Assembly (NCBI GenBank): GCA_019916065.1
Contig: CM034239.1
Span: 47,319,812-47,383,811, forward strand
From: Vitellaria paradoxa
Lineage: Eukaryota > Streptophyta > Magnoliopsida > Ericales > Sapotaceae
DNA length: 64,000 bases
Direction: 5' to 3'
Shown here: positions 1 through 12,944 of the stretch, in pieces
Position numbering within the stretch: position 1 is the first letter of the stretch
Layout of the letters: each line of letters begins with the position of its first letter
Position numbers and translations under genes: made by a program
Notes under the pieces: generated by a model
What the model was told of the DNA's origin: nothing
Database searches by the model: none
Seen by the model: only the letters and a program-made list of their open reading frames with translations

Positions 1-251
1 TTCTGGTTGACAGGCGCCGCGCACATGTTTTGGTGTAGTTATTCAATGTAACAAAGCAAAACGATCACAATCCACCAGCCCACCATTCAAAGACTTGGGC
101 TATGATTGGCTTGGGAGTAGAAAAATCAAAAAGAGAAGTGACAGGGAAAGAAAATGAGAAAAATAGTGACAAAACAATAATGTTATATTTTGTTTGGTTT
201 CGTAATAAAGGTCAAGAAGAATAAAAAAGATTTTCCCTTTGTTTGAGCTGA

Positions 252-479
252 GATATCGTTAATCGAATCCCGAAATTTGCGCCTGTGATATAATAATTGC
301 CATCAATTTAAAATTACCAGCAAATCCAATGTATACCAATCCCATATTTTTCTTATTTAAATAAAAAAGATATCGTTAATCGAATCCCGAAATTTGCGCC
401 TGTGAATAATTGCCATCAATTTAAAATTACCAGCAAATCCAATTATACCAATCCCATATTTTCTTATTTAATAAAAAAA
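252..479. repeat. 117-bp tandem duplication
   Basis: The segment starting GATATCGTTAATCGAATCC at 252 is repeated starting at 369, and both copies end in an A-rich run. The two copies differ by a few small indels. The equivalent place in module 3 (about 30,068-30,185) has one copy, so the duplication happened in module 1 after the modules separated. Confidence 0.85.
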
Positions 480-1878
480 TTGCAACAAATTAGAGAAGGC
501 TACCAATTTTGGCCCATCCTTAAATTTACAAAACTTTCTTATAAGAAGAGATGAAATTACCTTTACAGGTATATGTAATTTTTAACTTACTATCTATCTG
601 CCGAGATGATTCTCAAACTTAGTTATTGACTTAAATATCAGAGTATTTTTGGCAGACATTACACCGATGTTCACGATGAGTAGATTTTCATAATTTCCAA
701 CGGATTGAGTTCTAGAAGGCCCGGATCGAGAACCATGAAATTTTCACCATCATTATCTTCTTTTCTTATCCTAACCAAACAAAAAATGAAAAAATAATGA
801 CTTAAAATAATTGGTTTAGAGATGCATCTGTCACTGTGAGAAAGCTAGATTATAGGTTTCAAGTTAAAACTAGAGAAAAAATAATATACTAATTTTATAT
901 TAATAACATTGTCTTTATTGGACTTTTGAGGTTTGAGTGCTCTATCACAGCATGTCACCGAATTTTTTTACCATATTTACAATCGATTGTGAAAATAAAT
1001 TACTAATTGATTTAATCATGTTAACTACTAAATGTGATTAAATTTATATTTATTCTAATTTTTATTTCATTCTTAATAGGATATGGGAACTATCATTTTA
1101 TTTTATTATCGTAGAATTTTTCTTTATATCTATCACGCTTTCCTTTCTTTTTTTTTTTATCAAATATTTAATCATTTTAAAAATTTTGTTAATTTTTAAT
1201 GTGAATAATATGCCTAAACAATGCTAAACACATAATAATAATAATAATAATAAAAAAAAGACATTTATGAACAAAAAAAAAAAATCGAAAAGATTGGCTA
1301 AATAACCAATTTTAAAAACACATTCCAACTTTTTGGCATATACATCAGAATAAATTGTTTTTAAATTGTTTCTCTTTTACTTTTTGGCATGTATATCAGG
1401 ATAAATTCCTTCCGTCGCATGTCCTCCGCAAGCCATCAATCAAAAACACATTCCAACTAAGAAAAAAAAAAGGCAGAAATATTATTTAACTTGGAATATG
1501 TTTTCAAGAGATTAATAACAAATAATTAGGTGTGTTTGAACCATAAAAAAATAATTAAATAAGTTTAGAGTTGTAAAAATTAGTATAAATTTATAAAAGT
1601 TGTAATCTTATGATTCTTGATGTAAGTAGAAAATATAAATTCTGTAAAAATTGTAAAGGTTTGTAGACATTTGTTAAGTTCCAAATATACCCAAAAAAAA
1701 AAAAGGCATAGAAAGGAAAAATTTCATCATATAAGCATATCCATTCAAAAATTGAAGTGAAAATTTTAGTTTTGTCAAGTGACATTCATTTCCATGTAAT
1801 TATCACACGTACATGGGGAATTGTTATACATGGTGGAAATTGATCTGCCTATTTTAAGTAATGTCATGGTTGCGCAGA
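480..1878. other. Non-coding flank of psi-A
   Basis: AT-rich DNA downstream of the minus-strand UGT relic. It aligns with 22,300-23,627 (module 2) and 30,185-31,610 (module 3), including a variable AAT run near 1,230. No reading frame here resembles a known protein; the small frame near 1591-1785 is conserved only because the DNA is duplicated. Confidence 0.6.
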
Positions 1879-3330
1879 CTAGCCTCCTACCGTGGGCAAC
1901 ATCTTGTTAACCAAGTTGTTCAAATCAAAGTGGATGAGAACTGGTTGCCTTTCTGCCAATTTTTTCCAGTCCATAGCCTTGTTCTTGATTTGCCTCCCTT
2001 TCTCCCCTCCCATTAACTCTCTTATAAGTTCCTCAATTCCATCCTCTTTGCATCATTATCAATCTCTATTCCAACCTCCCACTCATTTCAAACGTATATA
2101 TAGTTTGTTGATTGATTGTTTGTTGATCACTTGCCAAAAGCCAACAGATTATGAGCACGCCCACATAAAAGTCTTCAAGAGTCGAATTTCCATCCACGGC
2201 GCGTCAAGAAGACTCGCACTGATGGGTGGTTCAGGACCGCTTCTTGTGGGCATTAGTTTGCTATTAAACCTCTTCTTTAGTTTCTATCACAAATTCATTT
2301 GGAAGAATTATAGAGTCACCATCGCTAGAAGATCTAGTTGTCCACTAGAAACAATAGTTATTATTAGTTAGTCCCCAAGCAAACTCTAGCAGTTGTTGCT
2401 TTGTCATGATCACAATGCTCCCAAAATTCACAAAAATCACAGACTCAAGCTGTTTCTGTCTAATCATTGGAAACACTCTGATTCTTCTTTTCATAAGTTG
2501 TATCCAATAATTTATGTTCTGTCTCCTTTAATATCTGATTCAAAAATTACTGTAGATGTCCAATGACATAGATAGATGGTAACATAGATGAGAGAATATA
2601 TAGTAGATCTTGCTCCAAAGCATCAAACATTTAAATAATATTTGCTAAAGCTTTGGATGCTCTTTGTGTTGCTTCCATGCAAAAGTTAAATGCTATGCCA
2701 TTGGGGTCTATAGTTTGGGCATAGATCAAGATATCTTTCAGGCGAATATCTTTTATACCTAAATCCAGTCTATAATGGTATTTAGGTACTCATTTATTAG
2801 ATAGCTTGCATCTATTAGATACCCATTTATTAATAGTGTGTTTGAAGTAATAAAAGTAAAATAAAATGAGATAAACTGATATAAATTGTAGGTTCATAAT
2901 TTGCACAGGGAGATAAAAATGAATAACTTTTAGAATTTTTTAATATATTTATCATTTTACAGAATTTTTGTCACTCTAAACGGAGCCCAAATAGCTTGCA
3001 TATGCATGCATAGAATATCAAGTCATAGATATGCAAATCTCACATCACACTCTACTAAATCACAATCTCATTAATTCTTATCTGATTAGAACCTAATGAA
3101 CATTTTCAAAACCTAAGCACTCTGTGTGTTTTTTATGCCTTTAATGTTAAATCCTCTCTACCCAATCCACCATTGATGGATGGAGATGAGCTTTCTAATT
3201 ACCACTGGATTGTGGATTAGCAGACGCCAAACAGGTGTTGATATTCCAACCTCGCTGTGTTATACATAAATTTATAAATGCGTACCTTTTAGTAGTGTAA
3301 AGCTTTTTCCCAACAGAGCATGCATGAAAC
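1879..3330 (-). pseudogene. psi-A: decayed UGT85-type glycosyltransferase
   Basis: Read on the minus strand, the second exon runs from about 2,830 to a TAG at 1879-1881 and ends in a recognisable UGT C-terminus (KMLPTVGG). The plant secondary product glycosyltransferase (PSPG) box survives only in part near 2,200-2,290: CPQEAVLNHPSV is readable, but the leading Trp codon is a stop and the HGGWNS core is lost. Several frameshifts lie upstream. A 45-bp remnant of the first-exon end and its splice donor is at about 3,283-3,330; the rest of exon 1 is missing. It corresponds to psi-C and psi-E, so this copy was probably dead before the module duplicated. No function is expected. Confidence 0.85.
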
Positions 3331-3988
3331 GACCCCTACATTAATCTAATAATTAAATCTTTGGAATGATAGAAAAACATCATTCAAAGAGAGTAGTTAA
3401 TAAAATTCACTAATTATTAACACTATGTTTGTTTTAGAATTTATTTGTTGCAATTTATAATATTTTGAAATCTATTTATTTATATTCTTTTTTGAAAAAT
3501 ATTTTTTATAATATGAGTAAATTTGTATTTTGAAAAAAATTATATTGAAAGTTCTGTTTGTTTTAATGTAAAATATTTATTTTAAACATGAACAAAAAAT
3601 ATTTTACAAAAAAATATTTTATGTTGATAAGACGAAACTAAATATAATTCAAAAGGAATAAGAATGGCAACAAGATAAATTTAGAGCGAGAGGCAAAATG
3701 CACTGAAATCCAACAACGATAAGAGTGGGTAAAGCAATGATCCGCATTGCTTTGCCAGAAATTGAGCTTGTGACACATTGTCATGTCGTAGCAAAAAGAC
3801 AAATGAGATGTATGCATGTATAAAGAAATTTGAGAGAAATTCAACCCAGAAAGGTGGAGTAACTTGGACTAGCTAGTTAGTTTATCAAGGCATTAAAAAA
3901 ACATCAATGCAATACTATCTTTTATTATATCACTTTATTAAATTTTCCGTAGGTGAAACACAATGAAACATTGTGGTAGCTTCAAGTT
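2831..3988. other. Degenerate UGT intron and spacer before psi-B
   Basis: 2,831-3,282 is the decayed intron of psi-A. 3,331-3,988 is spacer before the stop codon of psi-B. Both align with module 3 (32,560-33,030 and 33,076-33,736). No other feature was recognised; the small minus-strand frame at 3638-3844 is shared with 33,400-33,594 only through duplication. Confidence 0.5.
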
Positions 3989-6257
3989 CTAGCCTCCAAT
4001 TAATTGCAATATTTTGTTCACCAACTTGTCCAAATTTAAGGAAGATGAGCCACTCGAACCGGTTGCTTCTTCTGCCAATTTCTTAAGCTTCACAGCCTTC
4101 TCCTTCATTTTCTTCCCCTTCTCTCCTCTCATCAACTCTCTTATAAGTTTCTCTACTTCATCTCTCTTCACATCATTATCAATCTCCATTCCAACCTCCC
4201 ACTCATTGCAAATATACCTACAGTTTGTTTGTTGATCACCAATAAATGGCCAACAAATCATAGGTACTCCTAAAGACAAACTCTCAACAATAGAATTCTA
4301 TCCGCTGTACGTTAAGAACCCTCCAACTGATGGGTGGGTTCAAGACTTCCTCTTGTGGATACCAACTTATTATTAGGCCTCTTTCTTTAGTTTCTTCCAT
4401 AAATTCAGGAGTCAAAATTGTAGATTCACCCATCACCAAATCAGGCCTAACTATCCACAGGAAGTGATAGTTGCTATTAGCAAGTTCCCAAGCGAACTCC
4501 ATAAGTTGTTGCTTCGTCACCATTGTGATACTGTCAAAATTCACGTAGATAACAGAATAAGATTCCTTAGATTTGAGTCATTCGAGACACTCTGATTCTT
4601 CTTTCCATAAATTGTATCCAATAGCCTTTGACAATATTTTTTCTTCTAATATCTGATCCAGAAGTAATTGGAGAGGTCCAATGGCATAGACAAATGGTCG
4701 CACAGATGAGAGAACCTCCAATAGGTCCTGCTCCAAGGCATCAAATGTTTGAAGAATATTTGCTAAAGCTTTGGGAGCTTTAGAGGTTGCTTCCATGCAG
4801 AAGTTGAAAAATAAATCATCAGGGTCCGTAGTTCGGACAAAACTTGGTAGATCTTTTAGTCGGATTCCTTTCATTCCTGGAATCCAGTCCATAATGGTGT
4901 CCAAGTACCCATTTGTTAGATAACTTTCATCTGCAATTACACAATTAATATCAGCTAAATTGGAACCAATGCCATGCAATTTTTTGAATGTGCCTAAATT
5001 TATACCCATTAAAATATTTTTGCAAGAGTAATGTGATACTATTAGAATATTTGTGCTCTTTTCTTTTTGTTTTTATTTCCCAAATTATTCTAGTTGCACT
5101 TTTCTAGAAAATTTTGTTACGAAAACATTTTCTTCTCCCATGAAAATTTATCAAAAAAAAAAATTATTAGAATCATGTAGAGATTTATAAGTCTATCGCT
5201 TTAAATAAAAATACTCATTAAGATACACTTTAATTGTAAAATTACCAATTCACACTTATTTTGATAAATTCTTACAACAAAATAGTATTGTTCTTTTGTT
5301 CTTGCTCTTTCCTTCCAGTAGTGTAAGATAAAGAGCAATGTTTGTGAGGGACCAACTATCAACATGAGATTAGATGAGTTACTAACTAGATACGATGAAA
5401 TATTCATATCTCACATTTTTGAAAATGTTGAAATAAATTATCATATATGTAATATTTAATATTTCTCAAGTACAACGCGTTTTAAAGTCTTAAAAATAAT
5501 GAATACTGTTAAATTTTAGAATTAAACATGTTTTATAAATAGTGGCACGAAAATGGGTGATCCTTTTAAAATTAAACTCTCGCAGTATATCTAACCTATC
5601 TCAAAGCGACAAAAAATGTGACCCTCCGGGTCACCCCAAAAAAAAAAATGTGACCCATCCCATTTAAAATTAAAACCCATCAACTTTACTTTTATTTACA
5701 AATTTGTAGGATATCATTTTACTTTGTGTGCGCGTGTGTATACCTTTTAGAGGTGTAAGACCTTTTTACCGTAGAGCGCGGAGCTGATAAACGCCCATAA
5801 AAGAGCAGGCACCGATACTCCAGAAGCGTACGACAGGGATTTCAAGCTGTTCAGCAGCTGTGACGGTGAATGACATGAACCCATCCGAGACAATACAAGT
5901 AACTGGCGGATCAGAAGCAACAGTGCTGCCGTCGCTGAGATGGGAGAGTAGGTTGAGAAATGGAGCTAACAAGTCGGTGGAAACAGATTGACAAAGAGCG
6001 ATTAAGTCTTGGGTTGCGTTTGCATCATCCGACGAGGGCAAACTATCTGGGATTGCTTTGAACTGGAAATCAGGCAATCCATCAAGAGAATTAGGTCCTC
6101 TGGCTTTGATGAAGCGCTTGTGGTTGTACTCTGTGTTGACAAAGGTTATGTGAAAGCCCTTGTGGTGGAGGAGCTTTGCTAGTTTCAACATCGCTTTGAT
6201 GTGGCTTTGAGCTGGGTATGGTACGCAAACGAGGTGAGGCTTGCGAGTCACTTCCAT
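3989..6257 (-). pseudogene. psi-B: recently inactivated UGT85-type glycosyltransferase
   Basis: It has the same two-exon layout as the intact gene at 33,737-37,752: exon 1 6257-5744 (514 bp), intron with GT donor and AG acceptor, exon 2 4930-3989. Exon 1 begins MEVTRKPH and keeps the PAQSHI catalytic-His motif and the CIVSDGF Asp motif. It is dead for several independent reasons: a CAA-to-TAA stop at 5766-5768 near the end of exon 1; a TGG-to-TGA stop at about 4575-4577; one inserted C near 4,330 that shifts the frame inside the PSPG box; and a further TGG-to-TAG where HGGWNS should be. Exon 1 is nearly identical to the module 3 exon 1, so loss is recent. The intron (4931-5743) is the empty-site reference for the CACTA element. 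Confidence 0.93.
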
Positions 6258-9200
6258 GGTTGGTACCTCTCTTGTTGAGCGGCTACAATATGCAAGCTGA
6301 TCCTCTCTTTGGCTGCAATGGCAAAGGTTTAAATAAGAGCAATGCAAACTATGATAATTTGTAGCAAGACATTTGTTATAAAAATGAGGTGTATGTTTTC
6401 AACGTGTCATTTCGAGAAAGGATAAGTGTGTAAAGCCCTAAAATATCGTAGGACAAAAATGAATCGAGTTTCATGCATGCTATTCTTCAAGTTAAACCAA
6501 AAGGCTGCTAATTAGGGATTCTAGAATTCACCAATGACAAGTAAACAATTATAAAAGTAATTAATAATTTTATAATAAAAACTTCCGTCATATGTAAAGA
6601 GAAATAATAATAATTTCGTAAGAAACAATCCAATCAACAAGGAATTAAAAACAATATCTCCAAGTTGGGCATATCTAACGTGGGGCAAGAGAGAAATCCA
6701 ATATGGTTTGTGATTACTTTAACTAATAGGCCCTCGTGGTTTTTGAACATACATCTCTACTCTTCTTGTATATGTTACAGACAAGTGAAGACAATCGGGA
6801 TGGCATCTCCCTAATACAGGTACATGTTACAGACAAGTGAAGATAGAGGAATTCACGTCAAATGGACTTGATTAATCCCCTGAAGTTTGTCTAGTTGTTT
6901 CAATTATTAGGACTCCGGACGCATCTGCACGTATAATACAGACAAATGAAGAAATAAGATGTACATTAACGTCGTGCTTGTCGTGCTTGAGAGTCAAAAG
7001 TTCTACAGTCTTGATACAAAATTATGCTTGAAAATTTTTAAATGATGGACTCTAGAGTATTCACTTAAGTTTGTTGAATAAATCATAGCTTATGAGTTGA
7101 TATTTTATTTTAATTTTTTAAACATGTTAATTTATAGAATTTTGAAATTCTCATTAAATTCATAAAATTTTGAATAATAATACTCTCGTGATAATATTGA
7201 AATCCAAATTTTATCTTTCTTAACAAAATCATATTATTCATATTTCTCATTTCAAGTTGCTTTAGCCTGAAGATTTTTTTTTCTTCTTTTTTTTTTTTTT
7301 TTAGCGATTTGGATTTGAAGTATTTCAAAGTTTTATTCTTAATTTTATTTTACTTCAATATATATAATATATTATTTTATATGTAGGTATGTAAACACCA
7401 ACATCGATTGCAATGTTTACTACATAACAAATAAATAAGAGTACGTGCACCATTATATACATTAATAAACACTTTAGAACTCATTAATAAATAAACTCCC
7501 TAGTATAAGTTCATTATTCTTAAACTCATACTCATAAACATCTTAAAACTTAAATCATCTAAACATTTATGAACTTGTACCTTAAAAACGCCTTAAATCC
7601 CATACTTTGAACTCCCAAATATAAAATGTCAAATTAATGGCATCACTGCTCACAATTAGTTAGAGCCAATCGCATTTAGTTTTTTTTTTTTTTTTTGGTT
7701 GGCGCATTTAGTTTCACGTAAAATATATTTTTTGAATAACACATTTATTTACATTTTTTAAGATTATTTTTCTAAAATATAAACAAAATATTTTTCAAAA
7801 ATAATCTTGGTGTTTTCCTTTATAATTATCTCTCTAAGATTACATTCCGAGCTCAGATTTTGATCTGGAATTGGATTTCCAATCAATTCTTAATTTGCAG
7901 ATTAGTTTTATAATATTTTGAAAAAAAATAAATTTTGAATATTATCTATTATATATTGATAATTAAACCTCTATTCCGAACTCAGTTTTTCCAGATTTTT
8001 TTTAATTTTTGAAGTTCAAAAACACGCATATATATCAATTAATTGTTGATTTTTACATCAAGTATTGAATAATATTAAATTAATTTTGTCAAATATTTAT
8101 TCTAATATGATGTAACAAAAATGGATAAAGCGTTAAAATTGACAAAATGTTTACAAAACAAAAAAAAAAAAGAGAATGAAAACATAATTTTTTTGTTTAA
8201 ATTTTGTTAATAAAAATAAAAACAAATTTATTAAACACGTTTTTATTGTTAAATTTTAAAAATTTATAAATATAAATAAAAATAATAGTGACTCAAGTTC
8301 TTCTTGAAAATTTTTCATAAAAATCCTTTTATTTGTCAAATCTGTAAACTCACGGAAGAGTAATGTCATTTTCTCTTTTCCTTTTTTAATTAATATTTGT
8401 ATTAGATATTGACCTAAGAAGCATAACATGCATGTAACGTGTGAATATATGATTTAGGTTGTATTTGATTTGCTAAAAATTTAAAAAAAATATTTGAAAA
8501 TTTTTTAAAAATTATTTACTTTTTATCTTATTACACGAATTACAAATTTATAATTTATCTCACTTTATCTTATTTTTTATCACTTTAAACGCTCCCTCAT
8601 TTTTTTCTTTTTTTTTTTTTTTTTTTGTTTTGAATCTCCAAATCAAAATCTTTGAATTGGTGTCTTTGAATTAATTATACCAAAATATTATAACTTTATG
8701 TTGAAGAAACTAGGGTAAAACCAATTTCTATATCAAGCAAGTGCAAGTGTTTCAATATTATTACTTTAAAATTATTAAGTATGAATCATTTAAAGTTTTA
8801 TATATTCCCTAGAAATTATTTTACTCATATAATTTGTGGTATCGATCTAAATGTGCAATTGAGGTTGCATTAGATGCAACTAATCTTTCTATCAAATGCA
8901 TAATTTTAAATAATATTATGGTTGAAAATTATATTAATTTATTTTTCATTCGGACTTCTGCCGGAGACCACACGCGGAAAATGGAAAAGGAAATGGAGCT
9001 ATCATTTTAAACTAAAGAACTAGGCAAGAAATCACCAATAATTCATTGATGGTGTAATCAGAATGACCTAAAATAAGATAAAATAAAATAATTTATGTGT
9101 TTATAATTTGTGTAATAAAATAAAAAATAAATAATTTTTTAAATATTTTAAAATATTTTAATATTTTTCCAATATATAAACCATACCCTAGATATGATTA

Positions 9201-9735
9201 GCGCAAGCAGTGACGCAATTGCATTTATTATAAACTTTCCAGTTGCCATCCGCCGGGGGGGGGGAGAGAGAGAGAGCTAGCTAGCGATGAGAAGACCGAA
9301 CCTATCATTAGACAGAGAAAAAGAGTCAGCGATGTATTAGAGGATACAAATATCAACAATTAGGCCTTGTGAGAAGATAAGTAAGAAAAAATTTACAAGA
9401 ATGAAATGTTTAACAGCGACTCGGAGTTTTTAGTGGTGTACCAAAAAAAAAAAAAAATTAAAAGTTATCAAAAAATTACAAAAATAATTATTAAATTCTT
9501 TTAGTTAATGTTCAACCTTTAGATATTGACGAAAAATAAATTCAGAAATGAGATATAAATAGTACCACACCTCTTCTCATATTTGTAATCCGCCCATTTA
9601 GCAGATTGTATATCCGGAGAGGAAAAAAATATCCGGTAACAAAATTACAAATCAAACCCCACTTTTGTGAGACTTATGAACAACATTGTCCAATCATATG
9701 TTAGTGTTCGGCAAATAAATGCGGCCTTAGTATGC
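6258..9735. other. Upstream flank of psi-B, no gene seen
   Basis: AT-rich DNA that aligns with 37,753-41,790 upstream of the module 3 UGT. A TATA-like TATTTAAA (minus strand, 6328-6335) is retained about 71 nt before the old start codon. A GnAn simple repeat lies at 9255-9276. Homology with module 3 ends near 9,500 and resumes near 9,735. No coding potential was recognised. Confidence 0.6.
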
Positions 9736-10218
9736 ACAATATTTAAAAATTACACTTATCTATTTTATTTTGAAATACTATTAACATTGACCCCTCCAAA
9801 TAAAATTAACTATTAAAACTTAATCAAAAATAGTAAAATAACTAAAATTTTAGTTTTTTTTTTTCTATTTTATCCCTCACTCTCTCACATCTTTGTTAGT
9901 TTTCTTTACAAATTTCATAAAATAAGTAAAAACAAAATGTTTTTGAGAATATCTTTAAAGAAAACTTACAGGATGTGAGAAATGGAAAAAATAAAATAAG
10001 AAAAATACTTAAAATTTTGGTTAGTTTGACATTTTTTATTAAGTTTTAATGTCTGATTTTATTGGAATGAGATCTATGAGACAAGTGTGACTTTTAAATA
10101 TTGTAGGTGATAAGTACAATTACCTAAATGTTTAGGGAAAGTAAGTATATATATTTGCACGAGTTGGTATCTAGGAGAAAAAATATAAATCTATTAAATT
10201 TATATTTGGAGTAAAAAT

Positions 10219-11561
10219 TGTCATGCCCCGGGTTCAGGACTCGAGTATGTGAATAAAAGAACACATAACACAACATTAAGTAACATTCCCTGTCCTACAC
10301 CAGAGCCATACACACACTCTATGGAGTAATAAAAAAATTAATTAATTAATTGATTAATAAAACTAAGCTTTAAATTTAAATAAATGCCTTAGCTAAAACT
10401 AACTAAGCAACAAAACTCCAAACTTAACCCAAATAAATATCTCAAAGATAGACAAAATAATTAATAATAACCCCACAAACAGAGGCTTATTACAATCCAC
10501 TAAAAACAATTCTCTAAAGAAAATTCTAATGTAATTAAATAAAAACAAATAAATAAATTCCTAATTTTCAAGGTGAGTAGGTTCTGCGCGTGACTCAAAT
10601 TCATTACCTGCATCGCAAGCTGTAAGGAGTTTAGCACTAATACCATGTGTGCTCGGAACCCTAGTAATAATAATATAAATGCAGTATGCCCTAACATGTT
10701 ACTAAGTGAAACAATTATGCACAAGTAGTAATTTCAAACAAGAATTTAAATTTATCTATTTATCTCTTTTCGTTACCATTAATCCTGCTTTAGCATCACA
10801 TAACACATCAAAAAAATCAATTTAATTTTAAGGTACTGCTGCTTGATTGTCTCGTAAAATAAGACCCAACTAATATACATCATTTATTGATGTCTGCTTG
10901 GTTATCCCGTAGAAACAGGACCCAACCAATATACACCATCCTTCGGTATCTACTTCCTAGGTCGAAGCCTTAGGAATATAATATGTCACACTTAGGTATC
11001 TACATCGTTCGTAGGTTATTAGCCTACTGGACTTGATTACCACCCCCACGCGAATTTCAGGACACTCAATCCTTAGGTACGTATACCTGATATTTTCAGT
11101 ACCTCTCAACCCAAGCAAAATATAATATTAAATTTTATTTTAATATCTACATTAAATAAATTCTTTTAAATGAAAATTTAATAGACTTTATTAACCCTCA
11201 ATTCACCAGTACATTAAATAACACAAAATTTCTAAACAATTAAAGAAACAAAATAATCTAACAAATGTGTTATTTAATCACACTAACAGAATTAAAAAAA
11301 AAACAAATAAAAATAAATAATTGATTCATCAAACACTTCAAGTCACCTTCTGGATGAATTGGTCACTAAATGACAAATATATAAATATATATATTAGATT
11401 TTGTCTTCTAGCTAAGAAAAATCTATGAATGGACTTGGTGCACATTTTATGTAACCACACAATCATGGCTAACATGAAATAAAACAGACCCCATAAATTT
11501 GAATCTTGTTCACGTACAGCAACAATTAAGTTGATTTGACCGTGTTAGACCGAATAAATAA

Positions 11562-11599
<38 letters not shown>

Positions 11600-12057
11600 T
11601 ATATATATACACAAACAAATATATATACACACACAACTCAATCACAGGTGCATTAAACACATAAAAGGAACCGCCCCTTACCTGGGTTGCATTCGAAAAA
11701 TCGGAAGGAAGTCAGTCCGGCAACGGAAAGAAATCAGCAACGCAAGAAGATCAAGCCGACAACCTATACACCTTTTTTTTAGGGTTTTATTTCTTTATAA
11801 AATAAATACAACTTTGTGTGTTTATAGTAGAAGAGTTTTAAACCTAACCAACTAATTAATTTCCTACTCTCCATAGGTTTAGGAAAAGTAAACTTTTCTC
11901 CTAAAATTTTAAAAATCTTTTTAAATATAACCAAAAAAATTAATCTTTTTAAATACAATTCAAAAGTAACAAAAATTTCAAATCATTAAATTTAAATAGC
12001 AACTAAATTTATCAAATAAAAATATCCAAATTAAATAAAAAAATCTGGGTTATTACA
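10219..12057 (-). mobile_element. Solo LTR, probably Ty3/Gypsy
   Basis: A 1839-bp insertion starts TGTCATGCCCCGGG and ends GGGTTATTACA, so it has TG...CA ends. Module 3 shows the uninterrupted site: GAGTAAAAATTTGGTAA at about 43,377, against GAGTAAAAAT before and AATTTGGTAA after the insertion here. The target duplication reads as AAT only; a five-base duplication shortened in the A run is possible. No internal retroelement coding or second LTR is present. The minus orientation is inferred from the TGTAATAACCC / GGGGCATGACA ends typical of large plant Gypsy LTRs. It contains an AAT/AT microsatellite at 11,562-11,609. Confidence 0.72.
11562..11609. repeat. AAT/AT microsatellite in the solo LTR
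   Basis: A run of AAT units is followed by an AT run. Confidence 0.95.
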
Positions 12058-12196
12058 AATTTGGTAACGGGAGAGAAATAAAGAAAATAAATAAAACAGG
12101 AGTACAAAAATTAAAAAAAATATAAAATCTCAAATATACTTTTATTTAAATGAATTTAAAAATATAATAAAATAAAAATATTTATCATATATTAGT

Positions 12197-12806
12197 TGAT
12201 ATAGGGGTCATACTGCACCAATCGAGTTTGCTCGATCGGGCTTGTTCGTTCTTTTCTGGTCAGGCTTGCTTGACTGAGGTGATACTCAGATTCTTGACTA
12301 GGATCACCCGACCGGCGTCAACCAGCCTTACCAACCGAGGGCATCCGAATGACCCCCAACCAACTGAGGGATCTCTCTTTCCTAATCAGGTCCTACCAAA
12401 GTGACATCATATATAAGGCGTGTAATAGACTTCTGACAGATCCATTGATAACCGCCTATAAAGACAATATTTAATCCTAACAGTATGAATAACTAATCAA
12501 GGAATATACTCAATAGGGTCTGCTAGTACAGCTGCCTCAACCTGATTAGAGGAAAATGTGAACTAGTGCGACACAAGCGTATCATGCTGATGCTTGATAC
12601 ACTCCCAACTTATAAAAAATCTCTCTTCTCTCCTAGGTACACACACAATACACCTTTTGCTTACTGTTACTCTACTGAATTACTTACCGAAAGCTTACTA
12701 TACCAACTTAAGCATCAGAGGCTCCTTGGCAGGCATCACACCGGCGTCGAGGCAACATTCCGGGTTCGAGTTGGACCATTTGCAGCATCTCTGGTTCACT
12801 GTATCA
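12197..12806 (+). mobile_element. LTR of a truncated Ty3/Gypsy element
   Basis: The segment starts TGATATAGGGG and ends GTATCA, giving matched TGATA/TATCA ends. The following TTGGCGTCGTCTGTGAGAA closely resembles the sequence that usually follows the 5' LTR in one large class of plant Gypsy elements (the primer-binding region). Gag coding follows on the same strand, so this is the 5' LTR. No 3' LTR is in the window. It sits where module 1 stops matching module 3. Confidence 0.65.
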
Positions 12807-12944
12807 TTAGTTGGCGTCGTCTGTGAGAATCGAGATTGATTTCTCATCACTTTTATGGTCCAAACAAGATCTGGTATCAATACCCAGCCTTCGTCGTCAT
12901 CAACAGCAGCTATAAAAAACTAGAACGACGAAAGAATAAATGTT

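Larger units (their letters stand above)
1..12196. repeat. UGT module 1 (segmental duplicate of 29,846-43,560)
   Basis: From about position 33 this stretch aligns collinearly with 29,848 onward, through psi-A (matching psi-E), psi-B (matching the intact gene at 33,737-37,752) and the upstream flank, up to about 12,196 (matching about 43,545). Main differences: a private 117-bp tandem duplication, no CACTA in the UGT intron, no MITE near 7,370, loss of the counterpart of 41,795-42,890 (which includes the SnoaL-like first exon), and a solo LTR at 10,219. A Gypsy LTR abuts the right edge. The left edge lies outside the window; the GC-rich first 30 bases do not match module 3. Boundaries were judged by eye. 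Confidence 0.85.

Noticed and set aside
1892..2371. Plus-strand open frame of 159 codons
   Set aside because: It is antisense to the decayed UGT exon of psi-A; the minus strand explains the sequence.
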